22,167 nt of DNA from positions 1 through 22,167 of the forward strand of contig NZ_JBHUOV010000013.1 in assembly GCF_042686125.1 (NCBI RefSeq), written 5' to 3'. Source of the DNA: Oceanihabitans iliipiscarium. GTDB lineage: Bacteria; Bacteroidota; Bacteroidia; Flavobacteriales; Flavobacteriaceae. Every line of letters starts with the position of its first letter. Within the stretch, counting starts at the first letter, position 1. The translations under genes were made by a program, and so were the position numbers. This document shows positions 7,984-15,400 of the stretch, one piece after another. Below the pieces are notes generated by a model that saw only the letters and a list, made by a program, of their open reading frames with translations, was not told where the DNA came from and ran no database searches.

Positions 7984-8169
7984 AACGGTCTTGTATATGG
8001 CTCGTAGCGTGCAAATTAGCGATAACTATTCGGTTAAGCACGAGCCGAATTTTTTAATTTTCTTATTACCTTTTTTTATCAATAAGCCAAATTAAAAAAT
8101 TTGGCGGACTTGCAAATATGCTTTAACTTCGATTAAGCGACTGATTAGCTATGAGTTATATACGTTGTT
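7984..8169 (-). repeat. attC-like site 8, family D
   Basis: It is 186 bp and almost unrelated in sequence to the other sites but has the same plan: AAC-GGTCT-TGTATAT at the left and TATACG-TT-GTT at the right. Inside, CTCGTAGC pairs with GCTATGAG, GGCTCG with CGAGCC, and AATTTTTTAATTT with AAATTAAAAAATT. This shows that ends and fold, not interior sequence, define the site. Confidence 0.82.
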
Positions 8170-8178
8170 GGCAACAGT

Positions 8179-9459
8179 TTATTTCTCAATATTCAATTGG
8201 GTCGAAATTTCCAAAGGTTTAATGATTATAATATCGTATCTATCGAAATATTCTTTGATACTATCATTTATTAAATATTTTCTTTTATAGTAAACATAAT
8301 TTCTTAATGGTCGTAAATCGATAATAGTCCATTGGTCTTTTTTACCCATTTGAATAAAATCTTTAAAACTTCTATAATTCCAACTTTTGGTGTCATCCAT
8401 CGCATCAACGATTGTATCGTTGTCAAACGAATATCTTGACATAAAGCAAATATGTAATGAAGATTTATTGTTTATTCTTGCGAGCTCAAAGACAGTATTT
8501 CCAATATCAAACATTCTATAACTATTCATTCCTTTGGCTGTGTGAAGTCCTCCAACTTTTATTAGCATTTTGTCGCTTTCAAAATCAAAGTTATTTGAAT
8601 CAAGTCCGTTTTTAAAATTGCGAATAAAATTTTCAGTCCTCAACCTATTAGATTCCCAATAATTGCCTTTGTTTTGTGTAAAATAAATTTGATTTGATAT
8701 TAGTAAATCTTCAACGATTTTTTTGTTTTCAGGATTGTCCATTGCTATGTTTTTCAAAAAATCATTAACAAACTTGGAACCATTTAGCAAAAAGGAAAAT
8801 CTCTTATTTTCGTCGGTTCGTTTATCGTAGAAATCAAATTCTTTAACGTAATACATTTTTAAAGTATCAATCGTTTTTTCATACTTTGATTTATAAAGTT
8901 CTTGTTTTTCCTTGGATAGATTGTTAAACGCTCTTTCTACGAGAGGAATAAAGCCAAATTTAAATTCTTGGTCTAAACCAATTAATTTTAGATTTTGAAT
9001 TGAAGCAGTTTCTAAAAATTCAGCATCAGAAATATTTGAAAAAAAAGGAATTGGTGTATAAGTTCCTCTACTATATTCAAAACTGTTTTCTGTATTCATT
9101 TTTTTTAAATTATTTACAGAATTTTCTGGAATTGAAGATAATTCTTGTAAAATCTTTGCAGAAGTTGGTCCAACTTCAAGCCCAAAATATTTGCCGCCAT
9201 TATTTCTGAATTCTGGAATAAAAGCTTTAGTTAATTCTGATATTCCCTTGGAATTATGTACTTCTCCCAAAAGAATAAATTGATTTTCTTCAATTGCTTT
9301 TTTTAAAAATTCAGCGCCTTTACCCTGTAATTTATTGTTTTTAATTTCGAAATGGTAGGTGATATCATTCAGAATTTTAACAGTTAAACTATCTTGTCCA
9401 AAAGCAGGAACAAAAGCAATTAAACAGATAAGAAAAATTAATAGATGGTACTTTTTCAT
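8179..9459 (-). CDS. Secreted TIKI/ChaN/EreA-like protein
   Basis: The product is 426 aa with a clear signal peptide (MKKYHLLIFLICLIAFVPAFGQ, cleavage near residue 21). Motifs in order are ILLGEVHNS (62-70), the GExH signature, then GLEVG (93-97, second acidic residue), NRLRTEN (271-277, resembling RDxxMAxN), and KVGGLHTAKGM (301-311, late His). This order is that of the erythromycin-esterase/ChaN/TIKI superfamily of metal-dependent or haem-binding enzymes. It is only distantly like the other superfamily member in this window (at 3543), so they are not recent duplicates. It is the single gene of its cassette, with arms GTTGGCAACA, and probably acts in the periplasm. The substrate is unknown. 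Confidence 0.78.
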   Translation of the reverse strand: MKKYHLLIFLICLIAFVPAFGQDSLTVKILNDITYHFEIKNNKLQGKGAEFLKKAIEENQFILLGEVHNSKGISELTKAFIPEFRNNGGKYFGLEVGPTSAKILQELSSIPENSVNNLKKMNTENSFEYSRGTYTPIPFFSNISDAEFLETASIQNLKLIGLDQEFKFGFIPLVERAFNNLSKEKQELYKSKYEKTIDTLKMYYVKEFDFYDKRTDENKRFSFLLNGSKFVNDFLKNIAMDNPENKKIVEDLLISNQIYFTQNKGNYWESNRLRTENFIRNFKNGLDSNNFDFESDKMLIKVGGLHTAKGMNSYRMFDIGNTVFELARINNKSSLHICFMSRYSFDNDTIVDAMDDTKSWNYRSFKDFIQMGKKDQWTIIDLRPLRNYVYYKRKYLINDSIKEYFDRYDIIIIKPLEISTQLNIEK

Positions 9460-9475
9460 ACAATTTTGTGTCTTT

Positions 9476-9491
9476 AAAGACTATAGTCTTT
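9476..9491. promoter_or_regulatory. Perfect 16-bp palindrome in 5' leader, candidate operator
   Basis: AAAGACTATAGTCTTT is a perfect palindrome 17 bp upstream of the start codon of the secreted EreA-like gene, within cassette-specific sequence and not within the attC-like site. It could be a repressor site or an RNA hairpin in the leader. Function is inferred from symmetry and position only. Confidence 0.3.
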
Positions 9492-9523
9492 GTGTTTTGT
9501 TACAGTTTCTGGAAATTGTTGCC

Positions 9524-9722
9524 AACGTGTTCGTGTATGATTTTTTGCGGATTGAGCCGAAGCTATTTTTGGCTTCGGATGAGCCATTTATGGCGAAAAA
9601 TCCGCTGGAGGAAAATGGCAAGGCTTTGACTTGCGAATTTTCCGATTAGTTAAATATACAAATTGTAGGATAAAATCCTGTTCTTAACCAACATTGCGAA
9701 GCAATTAATTATACACGTTGTT
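9524..9722 (-). repeat. attC-like site 9, family A
   Basis: It is 199 bp. The last small hairpin has loop GAA (ATTGC-GAA-GCAAT). The second hairpin is GCCATTTATGGC, both sides changed from GCCACTTGTGGC with pairing kept. The right arm GTTGCCATTA belongs to the sigma-factor cassette. Confidence 0.88.
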
Positions 9723-9726
9723 GCCA

Positions 9727-9867
9727 TTAGTACTTTTTATTCCGATTTTGACTTCTTTTTTGTTTGATTGTTTCTCTTCTTGTTTTTGAAGTTGAAAAAC
9801 TCAAAATTTTTGACAATTGCTCTAATAAATTTATTGAAACTTTTGAGGGTCTATATTTAAATATCAT
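9727..9867 (-). CDS. Small basic protein, third ORF of sigma-factor cassette
   Basis: This is a 46-codon ORF. It starts with ATG at 9865-9867, only 3 bp after the stop of the membrane protein gene, and ends with TAA inside the R-box arm. The predicted peptide starts MIFKYRPSKVSINLLEQL and ends in a Lys/Arg-rich tail (KTRRETIKQKRSQNRNKKY), so it is strongly basic and without a membrane segment. Its tight spacing and the way it fills the otherwise unexplained 148 bp between the membrane gene and site 9 argue that it is translated. No family is recognised, and chance openness cannot be ruled out at this length. Confidence 0.45.
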   Translation of the reverse strand: MIFKYRPSKVSINLLEQLSKILSFSTSKTRRETIKQKRSQNRNKKY

Positions 9868-9870
9868 AAG

Positions 9871-10458
9871 CTATTGTTCTAAGGTAGTTATTAATTCATT
9901 AACTCTATCAATTCTCGGGTTAATTTCTTTTTTAACTCTATTCTTATTTAATAAATATCCATAAAGACCTATTCCGATTGTAGCTAAATTTATAAAGACG
10001 ATTAGATATACTGGAATCTTTTCCCAAATGCTGATAGTAAATAATAACATTATTGGATAAACAGGTAAAATTCCCCAATACAAATATGTTATAAGAAATT
10101 TTTTTTGCACTTGAAGATATTCCTTGTTATTTTTGAGATAATTTAGATAATTCTCTTCCAAATCACTTGGTTGATACTTTTTAACACCTCGATATTTGAT
10201 TATTAAATAAACAGCACAAATAATCATTAAAGCTAATGCTATTTTTGTTAGAATGAATGGAATCTTGAAAAACAAAAGAGTAGATAACAAAACTCCAAAT
10301 ACAGCTAAAAGTGTCTCTGAAAGTTCTAAATAGTTCCACCATCTGTGTAAACGTTTTAAACTTGATTGCAATTCTATCATTAATTTAGATTTCTCCCATT
10401 TTATGCGCTTCTGATTACTGGACGATTGCCAGATTTTAATTAATTCATCTTCAATCAT
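9871..10458 (-). CDS. Membrane protein, probable anti-sigma partner
   Basis: The product is 195 aa. Residues 1-45 are a charged cytoplasmic segment (IEDELIKIWQSSSNQKRIKWEK). Four hydrophobic segments follow at about 48-66, 70-88, 125-142 and 150-170, and a charged C-terminal tail (NKNRVKKEINPRIDRVNELI). The start codon overlaps the stop of the upstream sigma factor gene (ATGA, 4 bp), so translation is probably coupled. An integral membrane protein encoded directly after an ECF sigma gene is usually its anti-sigma factor. Here the first 45 residues, with the LxxxWQSSS motif frequent in such Bacteroidota partners, would bind sigma. The assignment rests on context and topology. Confidence 0.7.
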   Translation of the reverse strand: MIEDELIKIWQSSSNQKRIKWEKSKLMIELQSSLKRLHRWWNYLELSETLLAVFGVLLSTLLFFKIPFILTKIALALMIICAVYLIIKYRGVKKYQPSDLEENYLNYLKNNKEYLQVQKKFLITYLYWGILPVYPIMLLFTISIWEKIPVYLIVFINLATIGIGLYGYLLNKNRVKKEINPRIDRVNELITTLEQ

Positions 10459-10958
10459 AATGTTTCTTTTATACAGTTAAATAATTTTGATTTTATCCGC
10501 TTGATTTTTACAGCTATATGATTTTCAGATAATCCAAGGATATCTGAAATTTCTCGGTATGCCAACCCTTCCAAGTATAGAGCTACTATAGCTTTGTTTC
10601 CTTCATTCAATTTTTTGATACACTTTCTTAAAGCTATTAGTTTTTCATTGTCTTCTTCATTAGCTTTTTCAGAACCTATATTAGCAATAGTCATACTATC
10701 TAATCTTATAAATCGATTTTGGTTCTTTTTATGTTTAGATTTAAAACGAAGACAAACATTTAATGCTATCCTAAATATCCAAGTGTCAATAGATGAACTA
10801 CCTTTAAATGAACTCATTGACTTCCAAATGTGAACTAAAACTTCCTGAAATAGGTCTTTAGAATCTTCATTGTTATCGGAATAAATTGAGCAAATTCTAT
10901 ATAATTTATCCTGATTTTCTTTTAAGGCAGAAAGAAATGTGGTTTTCTGTTTTTCCAT
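10455..10958 (-). CDS. ECF-type RNA polymerase sigma factor
   Basis: The product is 167 aa. Region 2 covers about residues 10-75, with DLFQEVLVHIWKS (35-47) and the promoter-melting segment SSIDTWIFRIALNVCL (55-70). Region 4 covers about 105-165, with the helix-turn-helix GLAYREISDILGLSENHIAV (131-150). Length and lack of regions 1.1 and 3 mark it as an ECF sigma factor. It heads a three-gene cassette with an overlapping membrane protein that is likely its anti-sigma factor. Upstream there are 123 bp of cassette-specific leader, longer than in most cassettes, and a purine stretch AAAGGGAAG about 10 nt before the ATG that could serve as ribosome binding site. A transcription regulator carried as a mobile cassette could act on genes elsewhere in the host. 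Confidence 0.9.
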   Translation of the reverse strand: MEKQKTTFLSALKENQDKLYRICSIYSDNNEDSKDLFQEVLVHIWKSMSSFKGSSSIDTWIFRIALNVCLRFKSKHKKNQNRFIRLDSMTIANIGSEKANEEDNEKLIALRKCIKKLNEGNKAIVALYLEGLAYREISDILGLSENHIAVKIKRIKSKLFNCIKETL

Positions 10959-10983
10959 TTTTAATACTTCCCTTTACTACTTT

Positions 10984-10999
10984 AGTTACAAAAGTTTCC
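10984..10999 (-). promoter_or_regulatory. Candidate promoter of the sigma-factor operon
   Basis: On the minus strand GGAAACTTTTGTAACT lies about 25-40 nt upstream of the sigma factor ATG. A GTAACT-type element in this position is reminiscent of leaders of flavobacterial ECF sigma genes, which are often autoregulated. This is from memory and position only; no start site is known. Confidence 0.25.
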
Positions 11000-11081
11000 T
11001 AAATATGACACTTTCGTCGTTTTTTTAGTAGAAAAAGATGATAAAACTGTTATTTACGGTCGTTCGGTCAGTATTAATGGC

Positions 11082-11277
11082 AACGTGTTCGTGTATGGTT
11101 TCGTGCGGATTTTCAGCCGAAGCGAGTTTCGCTTTGGATGAGCCACTTGTGGCGATAAATCCGATGGAAAAAAGGAGCGAGGCTGTGTCTCGCTATTTTT
11201 CCAAGTAATCATACGTTTGTTTAAAGATATAAATTTAATTTGAAGTTCATGTGTAAGCATGAACAATACACGTTGTT
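11082..11277 (-). repeat. attC-like site 10, family B
   Basis: It is 196 bp with inner stem AGCGAG/CTCGCT like site 3 and second hairpin GCCACTTGTGGC. One base differs in the outer strand (GCGATAAATCC). The right arm GTTGTAAGTA matches the far end of the Imm70 cassette. Confidence 0.87.
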
Positions 11278-11290
11278 GTAAGTAGTTTTT

Positions 11291-11701
11291 CTATTCGATT
11301 ATAATTCCACTTTTTAAATACTTAGCATCTTCAATTGCTAGAAATATAATTTCAAATAAATCTTTTCCATTAGAGGTTACATAATAATTTGACAAATCAG
11401 TTATATCTTCACTTATGTTATTTTCCCAAGGAGGTGTTTTTTTTAAATCGTTTTTATCCCAAATGACCTTTGAAGGTTTAAATTTTTTTAATCTTTTTTG
11501 AATATCTTTTAATTCCTTTTCTGCTCTTTCAAGGTTTTCATATTTTAATTCTCCATCATAAAATTCACCTAAAATTATTGGATATTTTTTTCCAAAAAAA
11601 CCTTTCGTAAGGCGATATTCTATTGTGTGAAAAAAGGAGGTCAGAAAATCAATCGCTCCAATTTCATAAATAAGATTTTTCGTTTTTAAATGAACTCCCA
11701 T
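11291..11701 (-). CDS. Imm70 family immunity protein
   Basis: The product is 136 aa and cytoplasmic in appearance. The pattern FLTSFFHTIEYRL (19-31), then YPIILGEFYDGEL (40-52), an amphipathic helix RAEKELKDIQKRL, the block VIWDKNDLKKTPPW (79-92) and YYVTSNGKDLF (106-116) matches the Imm70 family as I know it. This family is an immunity protein of polymorphic toxin systems, which binds and neutralises a cognate secreted or contact-delivered toxin. No toxin gene accompanies it in the cassette or nearby, so it is an orphan immunity gene that may protect against toxins from competitors. The start ATG is 18 bp from the R-box core. It is the sole gene of its cassette. Confidence 0.82.
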   Translation of the reverse strand: MGVHLKTKNLIYEIGAIDFLTSFFHTIEYRLTKGFFGKKYPIILGEFYDGELKYENLERAEKELKDIQKRLKKFKPSKVIWDKNDLKKTPPWENNISEDITDLSNYYVTSNGKDLFEIIFLAIEDAKYLKSGIIIE

Positions 11702-11718
11702 TTTATTAAATTACTTAC

Positions 11719-11914
11719 AACGTGTTTGTGTATGTTTAGTTGCGGATTGAGCCGAAGCTATTTTTGGCTTCGGATGAGCCACTTGTGGCGAAAAATCCGC
11801 TGGAGGAAAATAGCAAGGCTCTGACTTGCTAATTTTCCGAGTAACTAATATAAGAATTTTATCTAGATCGTTTACTTAACCAACATTGCGTAGCAATTAA
11901 TTATACACGTTGTT
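11719..11914 (-). repeat. attC-like site 11, family A with divergent ends of stem
   Basis: It is 196 bp. The L box reads TGTGTAT and is followed by TTTAGTTGCGG instead of ATTTTTTGCGG, and the tail after the second hairpin differs. Hairpins, the ATTGC-GTA-GCAAT element and termini remain. The right arm is GTTGTACATA. Confidence 0.87.
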
Positions 11915-11940
11915 GTACATAGTGTTTTTATTATTAAACT

Positions 11941-12501
11941 TCAATAGCCTGCGAATTGAATCTTAATAACAGCTATATTGTTTATATAATCAATATCAAG
12001 TAGTTGTTTTCCGTGACTTATCATATTGTCATAATAATGTGAAAATTGATTAAACTCTTTTTTCTGCTTTTCGTTAAAATAACAGAAATATATCCATTTG
12101 TATACCTTTTTATATTCATTATCGTTTTCGTAAATCTTCTTTTCATAAACAAAGAATGTATCAAATTCAAAATCACCAATTTTAATATCTTTTCTAAAGT
12201 AATTTCCTGTAGGACGAACTCTATCAGTATATCCTATTATATTTTTATTATTTAAACCTGGTAGATTACAAGCTTTACATTTTGAGTAAACTAAAGTGTC
12301 GTTTTTAAGGTTATTCACATAGTTTTTTAAAAAAGGATGTTTTTGGCTAATTATATCCAATTCATTGTAGTCATTCAGAGAATCAGTTTTAAATTCTGAT
12401 TCCGTATTTGGATACTGTACAATATTTTTCATTTCATTTTTGCACGAAATACTTATAAAAATTAGAATTAAAATTGATATGTAATTCAGTTTTTTCAGCA
12501 T
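11941..12501 (-). CDS. Lipoprotein of unknown function
   Basis: The product is 186 aa from the ATG at 12499-12501, which lies 8 bp inside the cassette end. Residues 1-19 are a lipoprotein signal (LILIFISIS) followed by Cys20. A more distal in-frame ATG at 12573 would prepend 24 residues encoded by site 12 and is rejected. The mature protein has a Cys pair (SKCKACNLPG, residues 75 and 78) and a Tyr/Lys-rich centre; no family is recognised. The site-encoded prefix is almost the same as that which precedes the lipoprotein at 162, but the two lipoproteins show no clear similarity beyond the signal. Confidence 0.75.
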   Translation of the reverse strand: MLKKLNYISILILIFISISCKNEMKNIVQYPNTESEFKTDSLNDYNELDIISQKHPFLKNYVNNLKNDTLVYSKCKACNLPGLNNKNIIGYTDRVRPTGNYFRKDIKIGDFEFDTFFVYEKKIYENDNEYKKVYKWIYFCYFNEKQKKEFNQFSHYYDNMISHGKQLLDIDYINNIAVIKIQFAGY

Positions 12502-12508
12502 TATGTAC

Positions 12509-12706
12509 AACGTGTTCGTGTATGATTTCGTGCGGATTTTCAGCCGAAGCGACTTTCGCTTTGGATGAGCCACTTGTGGCGAAAAATCCGATGGAAAAAA
12601 GGAGCAAGGCTGTGTCTTGCTATTTTTCCAAGTAAACCATTCAGTTTGTTTAAAGATATAAATTTAATTTGAAGTTCATGTGTAAGCATGAACTATACAC
12701 GTTGTT
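12509..12706 (-). repeat. attC-like site 12, family B
   Basis: It is 198 bp with stems AAGCGA/TCGCTT and AGCAAG/CTTGCT, and hairpin GTTCATG-TGTAA-GCATGAAC with one G-T pair. The right arm is GTTGTGGTTA. Confidence 0.88.
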
Positions 12707-12710
12707 GTGG

Positions 12711-13325
12711 TTAGTTTTGTTGTTGTATTAGCACATATCTACCAAATGGAATAGTAGGCTCTTGTGGAGCACCGTCAGGCAAGATCATGGTTCCACTTCT
12801 AGCAAAATCTATTTGTATTTTTGGAATTAAATCGTTTATATAACGTAAACCCATAGCCATTCCGCCTATATGTTCTAGACCTAGTGTTGGGTCGCTAAAA
12901 TTGATTTGCACCCTTTTTTCTGTTGTGTCACAATTTGAGCAACCAGGGAAGTCATATTTGTATATAATAATACTGCCTATTAAATTATGTTGATAAAGAC
13001 TTTCTAAATCATCTTGAATATCAAAATTTGATAATGTATTAATTTTTTCAATACCATCTTCTATATATTGATATTCTCCAACTAATAAGTCTCTAAAATA
13101 CCTACTTTCAACTTGGATTTTCTTTTGAAAAGTAATCGTTAATGAAGTGTTACCATTTGTATAATTCCAAGTTCCAACAAATTTATCTAATTCGTTATAA
13201 ACATCTTTTAAGTATGCACCATCAACCAATTCAGTTTCTCTATCATCTATATCCATAATGATAGTTTGTCCTTTGCTTGATAAAAAGGAAAGAAGTAAGA
13301 CTATAAAAAATGCTATTTGTTTCAT
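12711..13325 (-). CDS. Secreted DUF6705-like protein
   Basis: The product is 204 aa with a signal peptide (MKQIAFFIVLLLSFLSSKGQ, cleavage before or at Gln20). The mature N-terminal part contains YLKDVYNELDKFVGTW (39-53), a motif I associate with the flavobacterial DUF6705 family. A Cys pair (FPGCSNCD) and a Gly-rich segment GLEHIGGMAMGLRYINDL follow. The domain looks beta-rich and probably folds in the periplasm or outside. The 116 bp between its ATG and the cassette end are longer than usual and may hold its own promoter, though no convincing box is seen. It is the only gene in the cassette; the stop lies 4 bp from site 12. The function is unknown. Confidence 0.7.
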   Translation of the reverse strand: MKQIAFFIVLLLSFLSSKGQTIIMDIDDRETELVDGAYLKDVYNELDKFVGTWNYTNGNTSLTITFQKKIQVESRYFRDLLVGEYQYIEDGIEKINTLSNFDIQDDLESLYQHNLIGSIIIYKYDFPGCSNCDTTEKRVQINFSDPTLGLEHIGGMAMGLRYINDLIPKIQIDFARSGTMILPDGAPQEPTIPFGRYVLIQQQN

Positions 13326-13441
13326 TGTTTCTTTTCTCTAAATGAAATATAAATCTACTTTCAAAAGTTAAGAAACGAAAAGTAAATTTAGTAAACTCTA
13401 TGTCTGAGTTAGGAAAGAGGTTTGAAATACAAATTAACCAC

Positions 13442-13640
13442 AACGTGTTCGTGTATGATTTTTTGCGGATTGAGCCGAAGCTATTTTTAGCTTTGGATGA
13501 GCCACATGTGGCGAAAAATCCGCTGGAGGAAAATGGCAAGGCTCTGACTTGCAAATTTTCCGATTAGTTAAATATACAAATTGTAGGATAAAATCTTCCA
13601 AATAACCAACATTGCGTAGCAATTAATTATACACGTTGTT
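13442..13640 (-). repeat. attC-like site 13, family A
   Basis: It is 199 bp. The second hairpin is GCCACATGTGGC, a perfect palindrome variant of GCCACTTGTGGC. The right arm GTTGCCAATA is that of the hydrolase cassette. Confidence 0.88.
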
Positions 13641-13648
13641 GCCAATAG

Positions 13649-14662
13649 TTATTTTATATTATTTATCCAGTTCACAACGTACTTTTTAAAAACTACATCG
13701 ACATTATAAATTTCGTTGGTTTTCCAGTCAACTCCAGTTTTGGTCATAAAGTGATTTAGACCATTAATTAATTTGAACTCGATATTTGGATTTGCAATAT
13801 TATTTAATTCAGTTTCGCTCTGTTTTGGGTCAACTAAAATATCTTTTTCGCCTATAATCACTAAAGTTGGGAATTCAATTTCCTTGTAGTTTTTTGTATT
13901 GTCAATTCTGGCCTCTGCAACTTTGTGTGGTTGAAGATAATTGGCATATGCCTTTTTATTAATTCCAATTTTTTTAGATTCTTTTCGTGCTACTTTCCAC
14001 AATTCCCAAGTACTCAATTCGGGATTTTGATCAATTAATTCAAATATGTAATTCAAAGTTTTGATTTGGTCTTTATCTGTCTTTCCAATAATTAGATTAT
14101 CGTAGTTGTTAATTCCATTATTAATCTGATATTTTATCAATTCTCGTGGTTTTCCAATTGGTGCAGACCATTGGATTAAAAAATCGGGTTTTAGATTTTG
14201 TTCAACTGCTTGAATTGAAACAATTCCGCCGAGGCTATGTCCAAGAAATCCAATTGTTTTATTTTGAACAGACTTTAGTGTTTTGAATTGATTGAAAATT
14301 CTAACAAAATCGTTCGTGTAGGTTTCTGCTCGGTCGTCATATGTTCCAGTGGACTTTCCAACTCCTCTTTTGTCAAATCTAAAAACTGCAATATTGTTTT
14401 CAAGAAGGTATTCAGTCAGATAGTTGTGAGCATTTTGAGAAATTTGTCCAGTTCCAGAAATAAGTACAAGAATTTTGTCAAAATCGTTTTTTGGTTTTAA
14501 AAGAGTTCCAAAAATTTTGATTTTGTTATCAATTTCGGTTATGATTTCCTCATTGCTGTAATTCTCAATATTCTCAATTTCCTTTTCATTACCATAATAT
14601 CCATTTTGACTAAAAATCAGATTTGAAAGAAGTAATGATGTTGCTATCAGTAGGTTTTTCAT
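13649..14662 (-). CDS. Secreted alpha/beta hydrolase
   Basis: The product is 337 aa from the ATG at 14660-14662; a TTG on the R-box arm would add four residues and is not needed. Residues 1-18 are a signal peptide (LLIATSLLLSNLIFSQ). The alpha/beta-hydrolase pattern is complete: oxyanion-hole region SGTGQ (69-73), FDKRGVGKS (97-105), nucleophile elbow GHSLGG with Ser143, acid in GEKDILVD (Asp274), and His304 in GLNHF. The architecture resembles secreted esterases/peptidase-like S9-related hydrolases of Bacteroidota; the substrate is unknown. It probably acts in the periplasm. It is a single-gene cassette, the stop being 9 bp from site 13. Confidence 0.87.
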   Translation of the reverse strand: MKNLLIATSLLLSNLIFSQNGYYGNEKEIENIENYSNEEIITEIDNKIKIFGTLLKPKNDFDKILVLISGTGQISQNAHNYLTEYLLENNIAVFRFDKRGVGKSTGTYDDRAETYTNDFVRIFNQFKTLKSVQNKTIGFLGHSLGGIVSIQAVEQNLKPDFLIQWSAPIGKPRELIKYQINNGINNYDNLIIGKTDKDQIKTLNYIFELIDQNPELSTWELWKVARKESKKIGINKKAYANYLQPHKVAEARIDNTKNYKEIEFPTLVIIGEKDILVDPKQSETELNNIANPNIEFKLINGLNHFMTKTGVDWKTNEIYNVDVVFKKYVVNWINNIK

Positions 14663-14672
14663 AATTATTGGC

Positions 14673-14795
14673 AACGTGTTGTGTATGGTTAGTTGCGTGT
14701 TTAAGCAACTAATTTAACAAATAAAAAACGAATAGAATATTCCGCAGGAATATTCGTAAGCAAGCTAGAACTAGCAATTAAATATACACGTTGTT
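14673..14795 (-). repeat. attC-like site 14, family C (shortest)
   Basis: It is 123 bp. The left end reads AAC-GTGTT-GTGTAT, lacking the first L-box C. Hairpins are TTAGTTGC/GCAACTAA and GAATATTCC-GCA-GGAATATTC; the latter has compensating changes relative to site 4. The right arm GTTAGGCAAC is the only type in the window, with GTTAGGT, that fits the classical GTTRRRY box. Confidence 0.86.
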
Positions 14796-14803
14796 AGGCA
14801 ACG

Positions 14804-15118
14804 TTATCTTTTCTGTTTCAAAACTTTTAGTAATTTTTTCGGATCTTGTCTGTTGTCCCAAAAAGACATAACTATTATTTCTTTTTCAGTCGTTTTATAA
14901 TAAATACTGTAATTTCCCAAAGATGCTACTCGTACATCTTTAAAATCCGTCCTTTTGTATAATTCTGGGTTTATAGCTATTTGCTTTGTTCGTTTCGTAA
15001 CTAATTTTAATAATTTTATAGAAAAGGTATTTGATTTATTTCTATTAACCCAATATTCTAAAATTCCAACGAATTGAATATCTGCTGTTCTTGTCCAAAT
15101 TACATTGCGTTCAGCCAT
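14804..15118 (-). CDS. ParE/RelE superfamily toxin
   Basis: The product is 104 aa. The start AERNVIWTRTADIQFVGILEYW, the central Arg in KDVRVASLGNYSIYYK and the C-terminal FWDNRQDPKKLLKVL follow the ParE-like toxin pattern (poison of gyrase or, in RelE relatives, of ribosome-bound mRNA). The start overlaps the upstream antitoxin gene by 19 bp, the usual antitoxin-first order. The cassette carries exactly this pair. In large integron arrays toxin-antitoxin cassettes are thought to stabilise the array, and the same role is plausible here. The target cannot be told from sequence. Confidence 0.88.
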   Translation of the reverse strand: MAERNVIWTRTADIQFVGILEYWVNRNKSNTFSIKLLKLVTKRTKQIAINPELYKRTDFKDVRVASLGNYSIYYKTTEKEIIVMSFWDNRQDPKKLLKVLKQKR

Positions 15119-15342
15119 TCAAGATTTCGTTTGTTCATTGCATCTTGTGAAATTATTTTTCCATTTTGGATATCCTTTTCACTCATTTCTAACATTAGTT
15201 TTTGTTCATCAGATAATTCAACAATATCTGTTTCAGATTCACTTGATGAAATTAACTTATCTAGAGCTTCTAGAAAATCTTTGTTTCTTATTGAGAGGAT
15301 TTTATCAATCAATCCGTTTCTTATTTTATCTACTGTTGTCAT
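15100..15342 (-). CDS. Antitoxin of ParE-type toxin-antitoxin pair
   Basis: The product is 80 aa from the ATG at 15340-15342; an in-frame TTG nine bases upstream is less likely. The N-terminal half is helical (TTVDKIRNGLIDKILSIRN). An acidic segment follows (SSSESETDIVELSDEQKLML), then the C-terminal DIQNGKIISQDAMNKRNLEWL, which is the usual 'D..nG...s.e.....l.W' ending of small ParE-partner antitoxins. It precedes and overlaps the toxin gene by 19 bp. Such antitoxins bind the toxin and usually repress the operon, so the 58 bp leader up to the R box probably contains the operon promoter and operator. Confidence 0.85.
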   Translation of the reverse strand: MTTVDKIRNGLIDKILSIRNKDFLEALDKLISSSESETDIVELSDEQKLMLEMSEKDIQNGKIISQDAMNKRNLEWLNAM

Positions 15343-15400
15343 AAAATTCAATTTATAGTTTAAATGTCCGAAATTTAGTTGAGTTTTCCTAATGTTGCCT

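Noticed and set aside
9764..9964. Plus-strand ORF near the sigma-factor cassette end
   Set aside because: It overlaps the membrane partner gene in antisense, while the minus-strand 46-codon ORF explains the remaining sequence better through its tight spacing.
13434..13622. Minus-strand ORFs wholly within sites (13434-13622, 18384-18572, 20186-20380, 11054-11266)
   Set aside because: They consist of repeat sequence and the peptide similarity follows from DNA structure conservation; no start or coding signal separates them from the site.
14288..14500. Plus-strand ORF antisense to the alpha/beta hydrolase
   Set aside because: It is a shadow of a gene with intact catalytic motifs.
15074..15358. 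Plus-strand ORFs opposite the toxin-antitoxin pair
   Set aside because: They are antisense to overlapping genes with clear family patterns; composition is that of complementary sequence.
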